Positions 1 through 10,933 of a stretch of DNA of 64,000 nt are shown piece after piece. The position numbers were made by a program, and so were the translations under genes. A model generated the notes under the pieces. That model saw only the letters and a list, made by a program, of their open reading frames with translations, made no database searches and had not been told where the DNA came from. The stretch is from Kalmusia sp. IMI 367209 (Eukaryota; Ascomycota; Dothideomycetes; Pleosporales; Didymosphaeriaceae), in contig JAPEUQ010000013.1 of assembly GCA_027946365.1 (NCBI GenBank), positions 1,116,001-1,180,000 on the forward strand, in the 5' to 3' direction. Each line of letters begins with the position of its first letter. Positions within the stretch are counted from its first letter, which is position 1.

Positions 1-1108
1 ACAAAATAAACGGAAAGCCTCATAAACATTGCTCGATTCTTCTCAGCTGCACTTCTGAAGTCTGAAAGTGGAAGTAGGACCTTAGACTTTGAGTAGCCGC
101 ATGGTGTGACTTGCCAGAAAATCGAGCCAAGTTTTCCGATGAAACAGAATCGATGTCTACATCGTGAAAGCCACTCTACCAGCCACTCCTATGGACAGGA
201 AGACTGAATGACCCTGACCGTGTTCAATTTTGATGCAAATCTTGACTTTTTCAACTCGCTCCATGAGATATGTGTCCATGGAGCTCCGCCCCTCCAACAT
301 TCCAGTTATACATCCTTATGAAATTTGAGATGTCCTACATGTCGGAAGATTGACTGTTCGGATTTGTTGTTAGTTCTCGTGAATAGAACAAGCGAGTATG
401 AAAGATGTCAGCCATCAATTCGAGCACGCTTTTGTGGCCGCCCTTCAGATTCCCATGCATCTCAATCAATTATCTATTATTTCAATGTTTGTTCTGTTTC
501 ATGACTCTATCAAATGGTGACTTGATTCGAGACATGCAATCCATATGAGAAATGTGTACGTGTACCCTTAACTCCAGCCGGTCAATTAAAACCCACTTTA
601 AGTCTATTGAAACCCAGCCCGCTCTTGATGCCTAGCCACGACCTGGAACAACCCCGCGGGTGGTCACTAGGTGGGTTGCTGGAATCTCTTCATTAATGCG
701 TCAATTCTACGGAGACGGATTGTGTGCACTCAGTTAGTGTAAAGGCAAATTAATTTTGTTTTTCTAATTTGTTTGAATGTCAGTCTTTGGCTGTTAGGGA
801 TCGTTTCTAGTCCAATTCACGATGACATGATTACACCTCTTACAATATCTTTCTGTTGCTACCGTTCATATCTACCATTTGTGGCAGTCTGGAGGGGGAC
901 TCAATTTTTGCTTATTATACTTTTTGTTACGTATGCTTCGATACCTCTTGCGTCAAAACTTCCTACTATAATGATCACACACATGTCATATAGCTATATT
1001 CTCGTATCCTCGCCTATCAAAAAAAGATAACTACAAAGCTAAACATAAGAATCAAGCAACAACTCATTGAAATCCTGCATGTTGCAGTATTTCCAGCCTA
1101 TACATTGA
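1..1108. other. Intergenic, left edge
   Basis: No gene is supported here. The stretch is AT-rich with frequent stops. The longest open frame (773-1030, +) has no ATG at its start, is dominated by hydrophobic residues from T-rich sequence and resembles no family I know. It probably holds the 3' region of the transcription factor gene that ends at 1109. Confidence 0.5.
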
Positions 1109-3487
1109 CTAAAACGTCATGCCTAGCTCCGTCCCATCAAAAGCCATCCCATCCCACCCCAAGCCCGAACCCCCCATGGCAGAGCTCCAACCCATATCCA
1201 GCGGCAAAAAGCCCGACCACAAAGCCGCTTCATCCACCGGCCCCGTGATGCCCGACCCATTGATCGCAAAGTCGCCCACAGCCCCCAGGTCCGTCCATCC
1301 AAAATCCCCCATCTGCTCGGTCATCGCCGGGCTCTCCGCCGTACCAACACTGCCCGCTTGCGAAGGGCTCTGAGCGGAGATGTTACTTTGTCCTGGGAGA
1401 GGAGGGTAGCTGCTACTGCTGGTATCGAGAGAGTGGCTGGCGACGTGGGTGCCCGGGTGCCGGAAAGAAGTGTTATTGTGCTTGTCTTTGCGGGGTGCTT
1501 TGGCCCACAGCAGGCGGAGCAATTGGCTGTAGCGGCTGCCCGGGTGCTGGATTCCAATGCTTGCGCCTACGCTGCTGCGCTGAAGGCGGGTGATTGTTTC
1601 GTTGATCATGGCGCGAATGGCGCGGTCTTCGTCGTTGCTTATTACGCCCGTGCAGCGAGCGCGGTAGAGGAAGACACCGGCGTACACTAGGTATAGGTAG
1701 TACCGTAGAGGCATGTAGCGCAGTGATTTCTCAGGGTCGACGAAATTGTTCGCTGTCGTCAGGATGGCTTTGGCTGCGTCAAGGCCTTCGTATATGAATC
1801 GTGCGTCGCTGACGACACCGACGTTGTTGACGAAGACGCGCTGTGGGGCGTGCATTTTTGACCCGCCAAGGCTATTGTTTCTACCTGAGCTTGAAGGATC
1901 TGAAGAGCCGTTGGCGGCAGGAAGCGCACGAAGAATAGTGGCCTGGAAAGCGAAGGCGTTGATGTACAGCCTGAGATAGTCATAAGATATAAGCAAACAA
2001 GCTTTGAGAGGTGGAGAACACGTCAAGGTTCCCCATACACTCTTCCAACCGTAGATGGCAGCACGGAAATCATCAATAAATTTGATGTAACTCCCGCTCA
2101 TGTGCGTCCGAAAACTGGATCCAGGATTTGAATAAAGTGTATCATGAACGTTACTGAACAGCTGCGTAAGTTCCAAATTTGCTAACACGATCAGCTGAAA
2201 GTATATTAATAGCGACGCAGTTGCTGACCTTGGAAGATACTCGCATAATCTTCTTGATTGGAATTCTTAGGTATTAACGAAGGATAGTCCTCACGGCGTA
2301 GCGTTGTAAGTGGTCCCGGGCCTCTGGACCAGAAGGCTTTCCCGATTCTGATAGAGATATGTCGGTCTGAAACGTAGGCAGACGTCCATAGGAGACGTTT
2401 CCGGTTGTGATTAGGATCCTTTTCTTGGTCCACGAACCGGAACGAGAACTTGTCCAGGGCGAGGAAGTAAGCTATGCGTAGGGCCAACCCGACGTGCATC
2501 CAACTTTCCTTATCTTCTTCGCCTTTTCCGACCTTGCCTGAACTTCTCTGAGTATAAGGCGCCCATTCGGCAAGAATGAGGAGAGATTCTACTGCTTCGA
2601 GACCTGCATCGCCTCCAGCAGCTAAAGTAGAGACGAGGTCCTTCATGTGCCCCGAACATGTTTCGTAGATGTGAGGCTCTTCTACTAGGTCCTTGGATGC
2701 GATGACAAATATTGCGGTCAAGAGATGTGGCTCTGTCTTTGCAGTATGAGCTAATCTCGTAGCGTCGAGCGTCTCTACAGGAGCCAATGGATAGTAAGGA
2801 TGGTAGTTTTCATGGTATCGCTCAAGCAATTGATGTGCAGTCTGCAATGTGAGGGCCCCTTTATCAAGCAAAGGGTATCCGTATACCAACGATAGTGGTG
2901 TTTGGACTGGCGGGGGTACGATTGACTGCACTGTCGCTTGAGCGTTGCTACTGGATGCATTCTCCCCCGAACTGGACTCTGCGACTCTTGCTAATATGCC
3001 GAGAGCATCGGATGGGTTTTGTAAATTAGGAAAAGTTATCTCGTCGGATGTTGACGTTTCAGACCTCTGCAATTGGTCGCCCCTTTCCTGTGACTGAGGC
3101 CCGGAATCGGATCGTATCCATGGTGTTGTTCCGACGTTGCCTAGAGGAAAGCTGCTTTCTTCTTGGTGATAATTCGTTAGGGAAGGAAGAACGCCCTCAT
3201 CCACAGTCTTCCGACGCACTCTTCTACCACCACGGTTGCTGCCGCCCAGTACGCAATCGAGATTATCGCGCTTACAACGCAGACAGGGAACGGTCCCGTT
3301 GTTGTCTCTTGCTCGCTTATCAGTATGCAAGAAGAAGTGTGGGGTAGCGAGACATTTCATACAAAAGACATCGGCTCTTCCTCTTGCGGCAATTCAAACA
3401 TGCCTGGTGCGCTCTCTTGATCTTGGGTGGCTCGTCAGCATCGGGAGCGGGCTCTGGAAGCGGCTGGGGGGTAGTTGTTGACTCCAT
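1109..3487 (-). CDS. Zn(II)2Cys6 fungal transcription factor
   Basis: Likely DNA-binding transcriptional regulator acting in the nucleus; its target pathway cannot be told. Model: exons 3487-3363, 3307-2229 and 2181-1109, with introns of 55 and 47 nt that have GTATGA and GTCAGC donors and CTGAT-like branch points, giving about 758 aa. The binuclear zinc cluster lies near residues 34-60 and is split by intron 1. It reads C-x2-C-x6-C (CLNCRKRKSRC), nine residues, then C-x2-C-x6-C (CLRCKRDNLDC), followed by a basic stretch (RRVRRK). This spacing fits the C6 family. The middle region, with motifs such as HPYYPLAP, WTSAYVSDR and GKAFWSRGPGP, matches the general look of the fungal-specific middle homology domain. 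The C-terminus is Ser/Gly/Pro-rich and acidic, as in activation regions. The start at 3487 is chosen because it opens directly into the zinc cluster. Family confidence is high; the gene name is unknown. Confidence 0.85.
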
Positions 3488-4812
3488 CCGCTCATTCTGT
3501 CCAGCGCCGTGTTGTTGAAGCGGACCGGATATGAAATGCTGTCGGCTTTAGGTCTCGGAACCCGAGTAGCACATCGGCGATGACTTCGTCCACTATGCTC
3601 TTATAGGCCAACCGATGCTTGTTAGGACCTTGGGCACAATTTGCTCATCAACCTCGATACGAACTTGCAGCTGTGACCAGCCTTGCGAAACCGACAGAGC
3701 TTTCAATCGAGCATGCGGGCAGCAGGTGACGAAAGCCCAAGCGTCGAGCGGGCCGAACGTCGGCATTTGAACCTACGGCTAGCGCACTGCTTCGACGGTT
3801 CGGGCTCGATGTCCTCCATCGATGCCCTCTACTGAACATGAGGTTTGTTCGTTACGAGCTTCACGTTAAGTCGAGGCGTGTCGCATAGATGATGGAGCTC
3901 CAGCCAGGTTTGGACAGGCCAGCGAGCCCTAGTTTCGGAATTCCCGGGTTCCCACAGCCTGTTCAGGAATCGTGAGGGCTATAGTGGCGTATAGCAGGTT
4001 GCACGGCGTGTGTGATGAAGCTCGCTGCAGTTGTCACAGCGGGCAAAATGGCACAGTACTGCTCATGTTGGATGGAGCGAGACTTGTTGGACGTGGGACT
4101 GGCTGTCATGCACAGGATCCTGCCTATTGCGACGTAGCGCGCTAAAATGGGGATCTCCCCGACCTATTGTGGGCCCGCCGGACGTTTCCTCCAACGTCCC
4201 CCAGCGTCTCCCAGCGTCCCCCACAAAACACCAGCGCAACCACTGCGACCCGCCGAGGCGTTCTCTCTTATCTCAAGCATTCCGTACCTGCTGCACGACA
4301 AATTGCTTGTTCTCTCGCAACTTCCTCTTCTCGCCAGCCGGCCCGCCGCCTGACAGCGTTTAGCCATGTTTCTGGACCTGCTCGAATGCGGAAGGTCATT
4401 GCAGGACCAAGCCACCATCGTGTTGCTCCCCCAGCGACGAGGAGCTAGTCAACGATATGCTTCAAATTAAGCTTGTCGATAAGCCTTGGATCCAGGGCAC
4501 ATTGGCGGCACGAGCGGCGATCGCCAGGGAAGGAAGCCATGGCGCAGCCAGTGAGGCTTCTACGGCCATTCTTGTGCATGAAACGAAACGCGAGTAGCCC
4601 AAGGTAGGGTGACGCCGGACGAATCGTCACGCGTGCAGTGCCCTCTATACAGCGGCACTTTATATTAAATCACAGCGAGATACCGTTTGGGTGGAATCGA
4701 GCTTCCCTGACGGGGCCATCGTCCGCACATCATCAATTCGTTACTGGCAGGTGTAAAGATCCCTGGGAGATCTGTTCGATGCGCCATCTGCTCCAGACCA
4801 TCCATCATTGCC
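3488..4812. other. Intergenic between divergent genes
   Basis: About 1.3 kb between a minus-strand regulator and a plus-strand peptidase, so it carries both promoters. Short open frames exist on both strands but none resembles a known protein or has convincing splice structure. Around 4185-4230 a short imperfect direct repeat of the form CCAGCGTCTCC occurs about three times. Confidence 0.5.
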
Positions 4813-4820
4813 TATATAAT
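4813..4820 (+). promoter_or_regulatory. Putative TATA box of the M14 carboxypeptidase gene
   Basis: TATATAAT lies 64 bases upstream of the ATG at 4884. It is followed by a pyrimidine-rich leader up to the start codon, a common arrangement for well-expressed fungal genes. Placement is by inspection only. Confidence 0.5.
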
Positions 4821-4883
4821 GACCGCGGTAGGTAACCGTGTTTTCCTCCTCCAGCCCAGCTCTTCCACTTCGTCCGTTCCACC

Positions 4884-6202
4884 ATGAAGTTCTTCGCTAT
4901 CTCCTTGGCCACCTTGGGCCTAGCATCTGCGGCCGCCGTCGACAGTAAAGTCAGCTACGATGGCTGGAAGGTGTTCCGCGTCACCGTTGGCGAGAACTCG
5001 GCGAAGCTCAGCTCTGTGATGGAAAAGCTCCAGCTGTCCACGTGGAAAGGCAAGGTCGCAACTAGCAAGGTTGTCGACGTTGTGGTGCCTCCTGCTCATG
5101 TCCTGGAGTTCCAGGCCTCTACGCAAGGCTACAACACCTTGGTCATGCACGAGGATCTTGGTGCTTCAATTGCTCAAGAAGAGGTTTTCGAGACATATGC
5201 CTGTATTTACCCACGACCCAAATGTAATATCAGCAATGCGCTAATGCTACATCAGCCGACTTCGCTGCCGCAGCACCCAACGCCACCTGGTTCAATGCGT
5301 ACCACACGATTGCGGAGCATACTGCGTGGTTGAAAGACCTCGCTGCCGCCTACCCGAGCAATTCCGAGATCATTTCGGCAGGCAAGTCTCTCCAAGGACG
5401 CGACATCACTGGAATCCACATCTGGGGTAGCGGTGGCAAGGGATCCCAGAAGGGTGTCGTGTGGCACGGCACTGTGCACGCACGCGAGTGGATCACCACC
5501 ATGACGGTCGAGTATGCTGCATACCAGCTCCTCACCTCGACCAACGCCGACGACGCTTCGTTCAAGAACAAGTACGACTTCTACATCTTCCCGATCGTGA
5601 ACCCGGACGGCTTCGCCTACACGCAGACGAACGACCGCTTGTGGCGCAAGAACCGAAAGACGGTGTCGACTTCCACATGCGTCGGAACTGACATCAACCG
5701 AAACTGGCCCAACCACTGGGACCAGAAGGCAGGTGCCAGCACCTCTCCGTGTGCCGAAGACTACAAGGGTCAGGCCGCCGGCGACACGGTCGAGAACAAG
5801 GCGCTCAAGGCTCAGCTGGACGGCATCGCCGCGGGCAAGGGAGTGCAGCTCTACATGGACATCCACTCGTACAGCCAGCTTTGGATGTACCCGTACGGCT
5901 ACACTTGCAGTGGCACTCTCCCTGAATCTGCCACCTACGCGAGCCTTGCCAAGGGTGCCGTCGCTGCCCTCAAGGCTGTTCACGGTACCTCGTACACGTA
6001 TGGACCCATCTGCTCCACCATCTACCAGGTGTCTGGTTCCTCGGTTGACTATGCGTATGAGAACGCCAAGGTGAAGTACTCGATGACTGTGGAGCTACGC
6101 GACACTGGTAACAACGGCTTTGTGCTGCCCGCGGCTCAGATTTTGCCCAGTGGTGAGGAGACGTGGGCTGGATTGGCCTACTTGCTGAAGAACATGGTCT
6201 AG
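4884..6202 (+). CDS. Secreted metallocarboxypeptidase, M14A family
   Basis: Zinc exopeptidase that removes C-terminal residues from peptides, presumably outside the cell. Exons 4884-5202 and 5256-6202 are separated by a 53-nt intron (GTATTT, GCTAATGC branch, ATCAG), giving 421 aa. Residues 1-17 form a signal peptide (MKFFAISLATLGLASAA). A propeptide-like region follows to about residue 110, then the catalytic domain. Zinc ligands are visible: HAREW supplies His181 and Glu184, and DIHSYSQ supplies His310. The substrate-binding Asn-Arg pair is in DINRNW, the tyrosine in VDYAY, and the catalytic glutamate in TVELRD is Glu386. All expected residues are present, so the enzyme should be active once its propeptide is removed. 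Length fits fungal procarboxypeptidase A-like enzymes. A TATA-like box and pyrimidine-rich leader precede the ATG. Confidence 0.95.
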
Positions 6203-6441
6203 AGTGATGGGGCACAGTAGAAAACGTGGGGGTTGTATATAGCTATATGAGCCTATAGTGAATCATGCAGTGAAAAAACATCTACACGGATCGGCTTAAA
6301 TGTGACACAAGCGCTTGCGACGACTGTGTGCGTATAGAATCGGTGACTTCCCCACGAACAACATCACGTCATCACTCCACACCAACCGACCAATCAACCC
6401 CGCAGCTGCTTCTTCTACTCCAACCCACCACAGGCGTAAAA

Positions 6442-6887
6442 ATGGCATCCTCAGACGCTCTCGCCAACTTGCAGACACCGCCGTCATGCACTGCAGATTT
6501 TTGCATAATCCCAATCGGCACGCCGACCGCTTCGGTATCGAAAGAAGTAGCTGAGGTGCAGCGGTTGCTAAAAAAAAGCGGCTTGAACTACTCGATGCAC
6601 TCGGCAGGGACTACGCTTGGTGAGCCAAACGCATCCCCTTCTTCTCTCTAGCAATGTCCCAAAAGCAGGACGAAGATATATCGTGAAGCGTCCATTATTG
6701 ACTAGAAGTAGAGGGCTCATGGGACGATGTCATGAAGGTGATCGGACAATGCCACGCGATGCTGCATCAGAACGGCGTGGTGAGGATTCAAAGTGACATA
6801 AGAGTCGGAACGAGGACAGACAAAAAGCAAGGATTCAAGGACAAGGTGGCTGCGGTGGAGAAGCTGTTGGAAAACGATGTAGCGTGA
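6442..6887 (+). CDS. UPF0045/Ecm15-type small protein (MTH1187/YkoF fold)
   Basis: Small soluble protein of the UPF0045 family (yeast Ecm15, archaeal MTH1187), whose fold is related to thiamine-binding YkoF. The cellular role is not settled. Exons 6442-6619 and 6712-6887 flank a 92-nt intron (GTGAGC donor), giving 117 aa. Family features are the N-terminal strand ADFCIIPIGTPTASVSKEV, the helix EVQRLLKKSGL, the segment YSMHSAGTTLEGSWDDV, the turn VRIQSDIRVGTR and the final helix KDKVAAVEKLLE. The segment TTLEGSW is restored only by splicing. An alternative end exists: a GTAGCG donor at 6879 and TTTATAG acceptor at 6915 would remove 37 nt and give a short Ser-rich tail. An intron that small is unusual, so the stop at 6887 is preferred. 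Confidence 0.85.
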
Positions 6888-7458
6888 ACGACTGACTCCA
6901 TCTCTGCTTTTATAGGGGAACTCGCAGTCATCAGTACCATCAGTGCCATCATCAGATAGCGATTGAGATCCAGTATCACGGAGTAGAGGAGATCGAGATC
7001 CACGGAACATCATGGCTGTCAATACCTGCGCGTCCCACGGCTGTCGTGCTGATTTTACGTGCAATCTTGTTTACAGCTATACCCTTGTCACTCTATACGC
7101 GTCTGAGACATCAACAACAACATCAAAACAACGCCCACGATCCCCAGAAGTCAGAACAGGGCCGTCGCGTAAACAAGCGCTCTCCTCGCAAGCGCGACGT
7201 TTGATGTGCCCGCCAAACGTCAACTGTGAGTCACAGTGCTTGGGATTGACGCCCCCTTTTCTGCGATTCGCTGGGCGTCTACTCGACGAGCAAAATACTA
7301 GGATCGAGGTTGGAGAAGAGGGTAGTTCGGGAGCACGTGGAGAGCAAAAGACGGGGATGCGCGTGTGGGAGATTAAGGAGATGCTTGCTCGGGCGGGGAT
7401 CGAGGGTGATGGTGTTTTGCCGATTGTATACTCAGATACGGCCGACGAGATGATATGA
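6888..7458 (+). other. Unresolved short locus, possible small gene
   Basis: Part of this stretch looks coding but no consistent model emerges. A strong candidate intron runs from GTGAGT near 7227 to ACTAG at 7301. The exon after it, ending at the stop 7456-7458, has coding-like composition and reads IEVGEEGSSGARG, then MRVWEIKEMLARAG. Spliced, the upstream frame gives DVPAKRQL but is closed by a TAA shortly before. Another frame from about 6915 to 7205 is open and encodes a hydrophobic segment (AVVLILRAILFTAIPLSLY) followed by a basic tail. An ATG at 7012 opens a third frame. Joining them would require a one-base change near 7200. No family recognised. Confidence 0.25.
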
Positions 7459-7963
7459 ACATGATGTGCTGCTTACTATCGATAATTCACGACGCGCCCA
7501 CAATCCATCTCATTGTTGCTCGTCCGTACCCATCTCCCAATCTCGCTGCGTGCATTCGGCTGACGACGGACAAGCCCGCGTTTCGCCGTCGTTCGCACGG
7601 CCCCTCGAACTTTTTTCGGACCCACTCGTCCGAGCTGGGCTGCACCCTCGCATCATCGCGAATCCTGAGCCTGCCAACTTCCGTCGCTTTCTCTTCCTCA
7701 CACCACCATCACCTGCCCGTCGCCCCTCGCCGTCGCCCATCCCCCGCCTTATTATTCCGCCTTATCGCGCCTCAGCAACATCAATTGCCCGGTCATTTGG
7801 GACGGTACATGGCCAAGAACCGTTCACGCGGCGACTAGGAGGAATGCACGCGACCCCAGCATCACAAGTCAAACCTCGCTGTAGATAACCCAACGTCCAG
7901 CGCTACAACGACGCAGCAACCTGCGCACACGGCCCAGCGCAACGAGCGCACAGTAGACTCGCC
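7459..7963. other. Upstream region of the mdm34 gene
   Basis: GC- and pyrimidine-rich sequence that probably holds the promoter and leader of the downstream gene. Overlapping open frames here have low-complexity Pro/Ser/Arg translations and no family resemblance. Confidence 0.4.
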
Positions 7964-9781
7964 ATGGCCTTCAACTTCAACTGGTCGCCGCTCATCGCGG
8001 ATACCTCGAGGGCGCGTGACATGTTGACGACGGCGCTCAACAAGTCGCCTAAGCCCCCCATCATCGTCGACGACATCATCGTCACCGAGCTAAACCTAGG
8101 CTCCACCCCGCCCGAGTTGGAGATTTTAGAGATAGGAGATCTGGCTGAGGACCGCTTTAGGGGCATCTTCAAGATGACGTATACCGGCGACGCCTTTCTA
8201 ACACTGAAGACAAAGGTCCAGGCCAACCCGCTGAATACATATCTATCGACAAAGCCCGATTTCGCGTCGCCGCAGCCGCTTGCCGCTTCTGCCGGGCTGA
8301 CCATACCGCTGCAAATCACGCTATCGGATATTAGATTGTCTGGTTTCGTCATATTGGTGTTTTCGAAACAGAAAGGTGTCACGCTGGTATTTCGGAACGA
8401 TCCATTAGAATCACTGAAGGTTTCTTCGACCTTTGACACGATACCGTTTATAAAAGACTATTTACAGAAGGAGATTGAAGGACAGCTGCGCGTATTGTTT
8501 ATGGAAGATTTGCCAGCTATCATCCATCGATTATCGCTACGGTTATGGTCGCCCGAGTTCCAGGAGCTCGAATCAGAGACCGAAGAGAGGCTCGACAGCT
8601 CGAAAGATACTACTGCGCCTATCGATCCATTGTCAAGTCCGCCTCAAGACGCCGTCGACGAGTTTGGCAACCCAATGGATGCTTCGCAAATGGCGACGCT
8701 TTCGCTAGACCCTGCATCGGAAATACACGCTTCGTTCTCACAGAAGAACATGTTACGGCTTGCAGCACTCTCGCAGTCGCAGCGTACCTTATCGCTCTTC
8801 ACCCCGGGAATCCGCGAAGCCGTTTTCCGTGCCTGGGCAAGCAACTCCGACCGTCCAGACTCCGGTAGCTCAACACCGGCACTCACACAGTCAAGTCTTT
8901 CTAGGATACAGTCTACATTCGCCAGCGTCAAGTCCAACGCCTCGTCTGTAGCGTCGGGCAGCACAGGACAAGACACGTTGAGCTCGCGACCCACGATATC
9001 ATCCAATTACTCCGCTGCAGCAGGTCTCAGTCTTGGTGCAAATCGGACTCGCGGTCACCAAATGCGTAAGCGAAAGAAACGAGTAGTCGATCTACGAAAG
9101 AACCGAGACGGCGCTGATTCCTCCGACCTCTCCACCGAAGCAAATACTCCGCTCCCGAGCACCACCGTGTCGGAAACCGCAAGCGTCATTCCCGAAGAAC
9201 AGGAGCACGGAGAAGAACTCGTCTCCCCACCCAAGAGCCCATCGAAACCGAGCCTGCGCTTCGAAGGTAAACACGGAAGCCTGGATGTCGGTGAGCCGAC
9301 TAGACTTGCGGAACAGACTGCTTCGACCGATACCCTACTCCCTGCCGCACCGCTCCTTGCCGATCCACCGAAGCTGTCGAAAGCCAAGCAAAAGTCCAAC
9401 GCACCGGAGCAGCTTGCAGAGCCCGAGAAAGATAAGAAGCGGTCGTCTTCCAGTAGACCTCCACTCTCGCACAACCGTCTCCGCTCTACACAACAGGCCT
9501 CATCCCCACTCCTCCGCTCCCTCTCCTTCGATAAAGTTTCAACTCTCTCAGCCGCACATAAACATCCGCTCTCTCCTCCGTACGCTGAGAGCACCACGAG
9601 TAGCTCCGGTGGCATCTTAGAGCAAGCATGGATGCTTAAGATGGCGCAGGAGATCGCTAGGAAGGTGCACGAAGAGAAGAACAGGGACCGAAGCCCACCG
9701 CCGCAGAGCTCGTCCAAGGCTGGAGGGCTTTGGGTCAGCGCGGAGGAGGAGATGGATGCACCGCCTGCATATGTTGCATAG
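7964..9781 (+). CDS. mdm34: Mitochondrial distribution and morphology protein 34 (ERMES subunit)
   Basis: Component of the ERMES complex that tethers the endoplasmic reticulum to the mitochondrial outer membrane and takes part in phospholipid exchange; its partners are Mmm1, Mdm10 and Mdm12. Single exon, 605 aa. The start at 7964 matches the conserved N-terminus [10 protein letters not shown]. Residues 1-195 form the lipid-binding SMP domain, with stretches such as [33 protein letters not shown] and [18 protein letters not shown]. The rest is mainly Ser/Pro-rich and predicted disordered, apart from a strongly basic motif ([14 protein letters not shown]) near residue 370. There is no transmembrane helix, as expected for a subunit that attaches through its partners. 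Length fits filamentous fungal orthologues. Confidence 0.95.
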   Translation: MAFNFNWSPLIADTSRARDMLTTALNKSPKPPIIVDDIIVTELNLGSTPPELEILEIGDLAEDRFRGIFKMTYTGDAFLTLKTKVQANPLNTYLSTKPDFASPQPLAASAGLTIPLQITLSDIRLSGFVILVFSKQKGVTLVFRNDPLESLKVSSTFDTIPFIKDYLQKEIEGQLRVLFMEDLPAIIHRLSLRLWSPEFQELESETEERLDSSKDTTAPIDPLSSPPQDAVDEFGNPMDASQMATLSLDPASEIHASFSQKNMLRLAALSQSQRTLSLFTPGIREAVFRAWASNSDRPDSGSSTPALTQSSLSRIQSTFASVKSNASSVASGSTGQDTLSSRPTISSNYSAAAGLSLGANRTRGHQMRKRKKRVVDLRKNRDGADSSDLSTEANTPLPSTTVSETASVIPEEQEHGEELVSPPKSPSKPSLRFEGKHGSLDVGEPTRLAEQTASTDTLLPAAPLLADPPKLSKAKQKSNAPEQLAEPEKDKKRSSSSRPPLSHNRLRSTQQASSPLLRSLSFDKVSTLSAAHKHPLSPPYAESTTSSSGGILEQAWMLKMAQEIARKVHEEKNRDRSPPPQSSSKAGGLWVSAEEEMDAPPAYVA

Positions 9782-10666
9782 GTAGGACGGTGCAGGTAAT
9801 TACGATGTTATGAATAATGTGTTATGATGGCGTATTTTTGGGTTGTGCAACATCTGCCTGTTATTCACTCGCTCTTTGCTGCTGTCGTTTTCGTTTCGTT
9901 TCGTTTCTGGGATCTTGCTGCGGTGGGAAAGGGGTGTGTAACAAAAGTTTGTGCGAATTTAGAGTGTAGAAGCGGTGCATATCGTGTAGCGGTTTTGCGT
10001 GTCGTTGTAATCGTAGTATATAGAGGGCATGTGTAAGATAGAAGAGGGTATGAGGAGCAGGCCTGGGGGATCGGGCTGTAAATGTTAGTCCTAGTAAAGA
10101 GGAGTGGGAGGGAAAGTGTAGAGTAATGGTGTTCACTGGCGTATACCCATTAGTCGGCTGAAGAGATAGACAATCATCTCGTTTTACTATTCACTAATCC
10201 CGATATTGGTGTGTATCATGTGAGAGGTTAATGAGAAGCAAATGGCAAGCTTGTTTCGTACATATTTCTGTGATGAGAGGGTGCAGGGAGGCGTGATTAC
10301 GTCCTACAGCTACTGATGATGACTATTCTAGTGCATGTCGTGTATCCTACGATTCTTCCGCCCATAATCAGTGTTCAGATTTGTATCTTCCAACTACACG
10401 CAAACCCAATGCGACGATCCATAAACCAATCGTTTCTTTCCTTTCTTAAAATCGAACCTTACGGGATCCCGATACATATGCCCATCCGTCGTCCTATTTG
10501 TCCAACTCCGTCAACCTTTTCTCTAACAATTCGCAGTTTCTATCAAATGTCAGCCCGTTCTCCATGACCCACCTCCCTCTCTCCCAACAAATTGCCTTGA
10601 GCTTCACATAAAGCCTTGTGTGCAACTCCAACCTCCATACCATAGGCCTCGGTTGCTCAAAAAAGG
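9782..10666. other. Intergenic between convergent genes
   Basis: Likely 3' regions of mdm34 and of the small secreted protein gene. It is T- and A-rich with several short open frames. No RNA gene, repeat or convincing coding region seen. Confidence 0.5.
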
Positions 10667-10921
10667 TCAACAACACTCACCACAGTCAGTAAACGCCTTG
10701 CTCTGGCACGCACTCGGCGGCGTCGTCTCGTTTGGCGCGGGATCGCCGCACTTCTCGAGCCCGTTCGTGGTCGCGCACGTAGCCCAGTTTTCTACGCTCT
10801 TGCAGCTGTCGGGCGGGTAGCAGCTGAAGGCGCCCGGCCCGTTGGTGGTGCACTGCCAGCGCTTTTGGAGGGGATTCGCAATGGCGAGGGTCGCCAAGGA
10901 CAAAAGAAGCACTGAACGCAT
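10667..10921 (-). CDS. Small secreted cysteine-rich protein
   Basis: Product of 84 aa, function unknown. Residues 1-15 (MRSVLLLSLATLAIA) form a signal peptide. It is followed by NPLQKR, a typical Kex2 processing site, so the mature peptide would begin at WQCTTNG. The mature part is about 63 residues with nine cysteines, ending DCGECC, plus one N-glycosylation sequon (NET). This is the architecture of fungal effector-like or antimicrobial peptides, but no family is recognised. The ATG at 10921 is the first in frame. A GTGAGT donor overlaps the last codons (10676-10671), so the C-terminus could instead be spliced to a downstream exon, changing the final residues. A TATA-like element lies about 125 bases upstream. 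Confidence 0.65.
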   Translation of the reverse strand: MRSVLLLSLATLAIANPLQKRWQCTTNGPGAFSCYPPDSCKSVENWATCATTNGLEKCGDPAPNETTPPSACQSKAFTDCGECC

Positions 10922-10933
10922 AGCGATCTTCAA

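Noticed and set aside
773..1030. Hydrophobic 85-codon open frame (+)
   Set aside because: Begins at a non-ATG codon in AT-rich sequence; translation has no family character and no splice or promoter context.
5252..5983. 243-codon open frame on the minus strand within the M14 gene
   Set aside because: It is the antisense of a well-supported carboxypeptidase; the long open frame follows from GC-rich third positions.
9055..9717. 220-codon minus-strand frame inside mdm34
   Set aside because: Antisense shadow of Ser/Pro codons in the real gene; Cys/Ser-rich low complexity.
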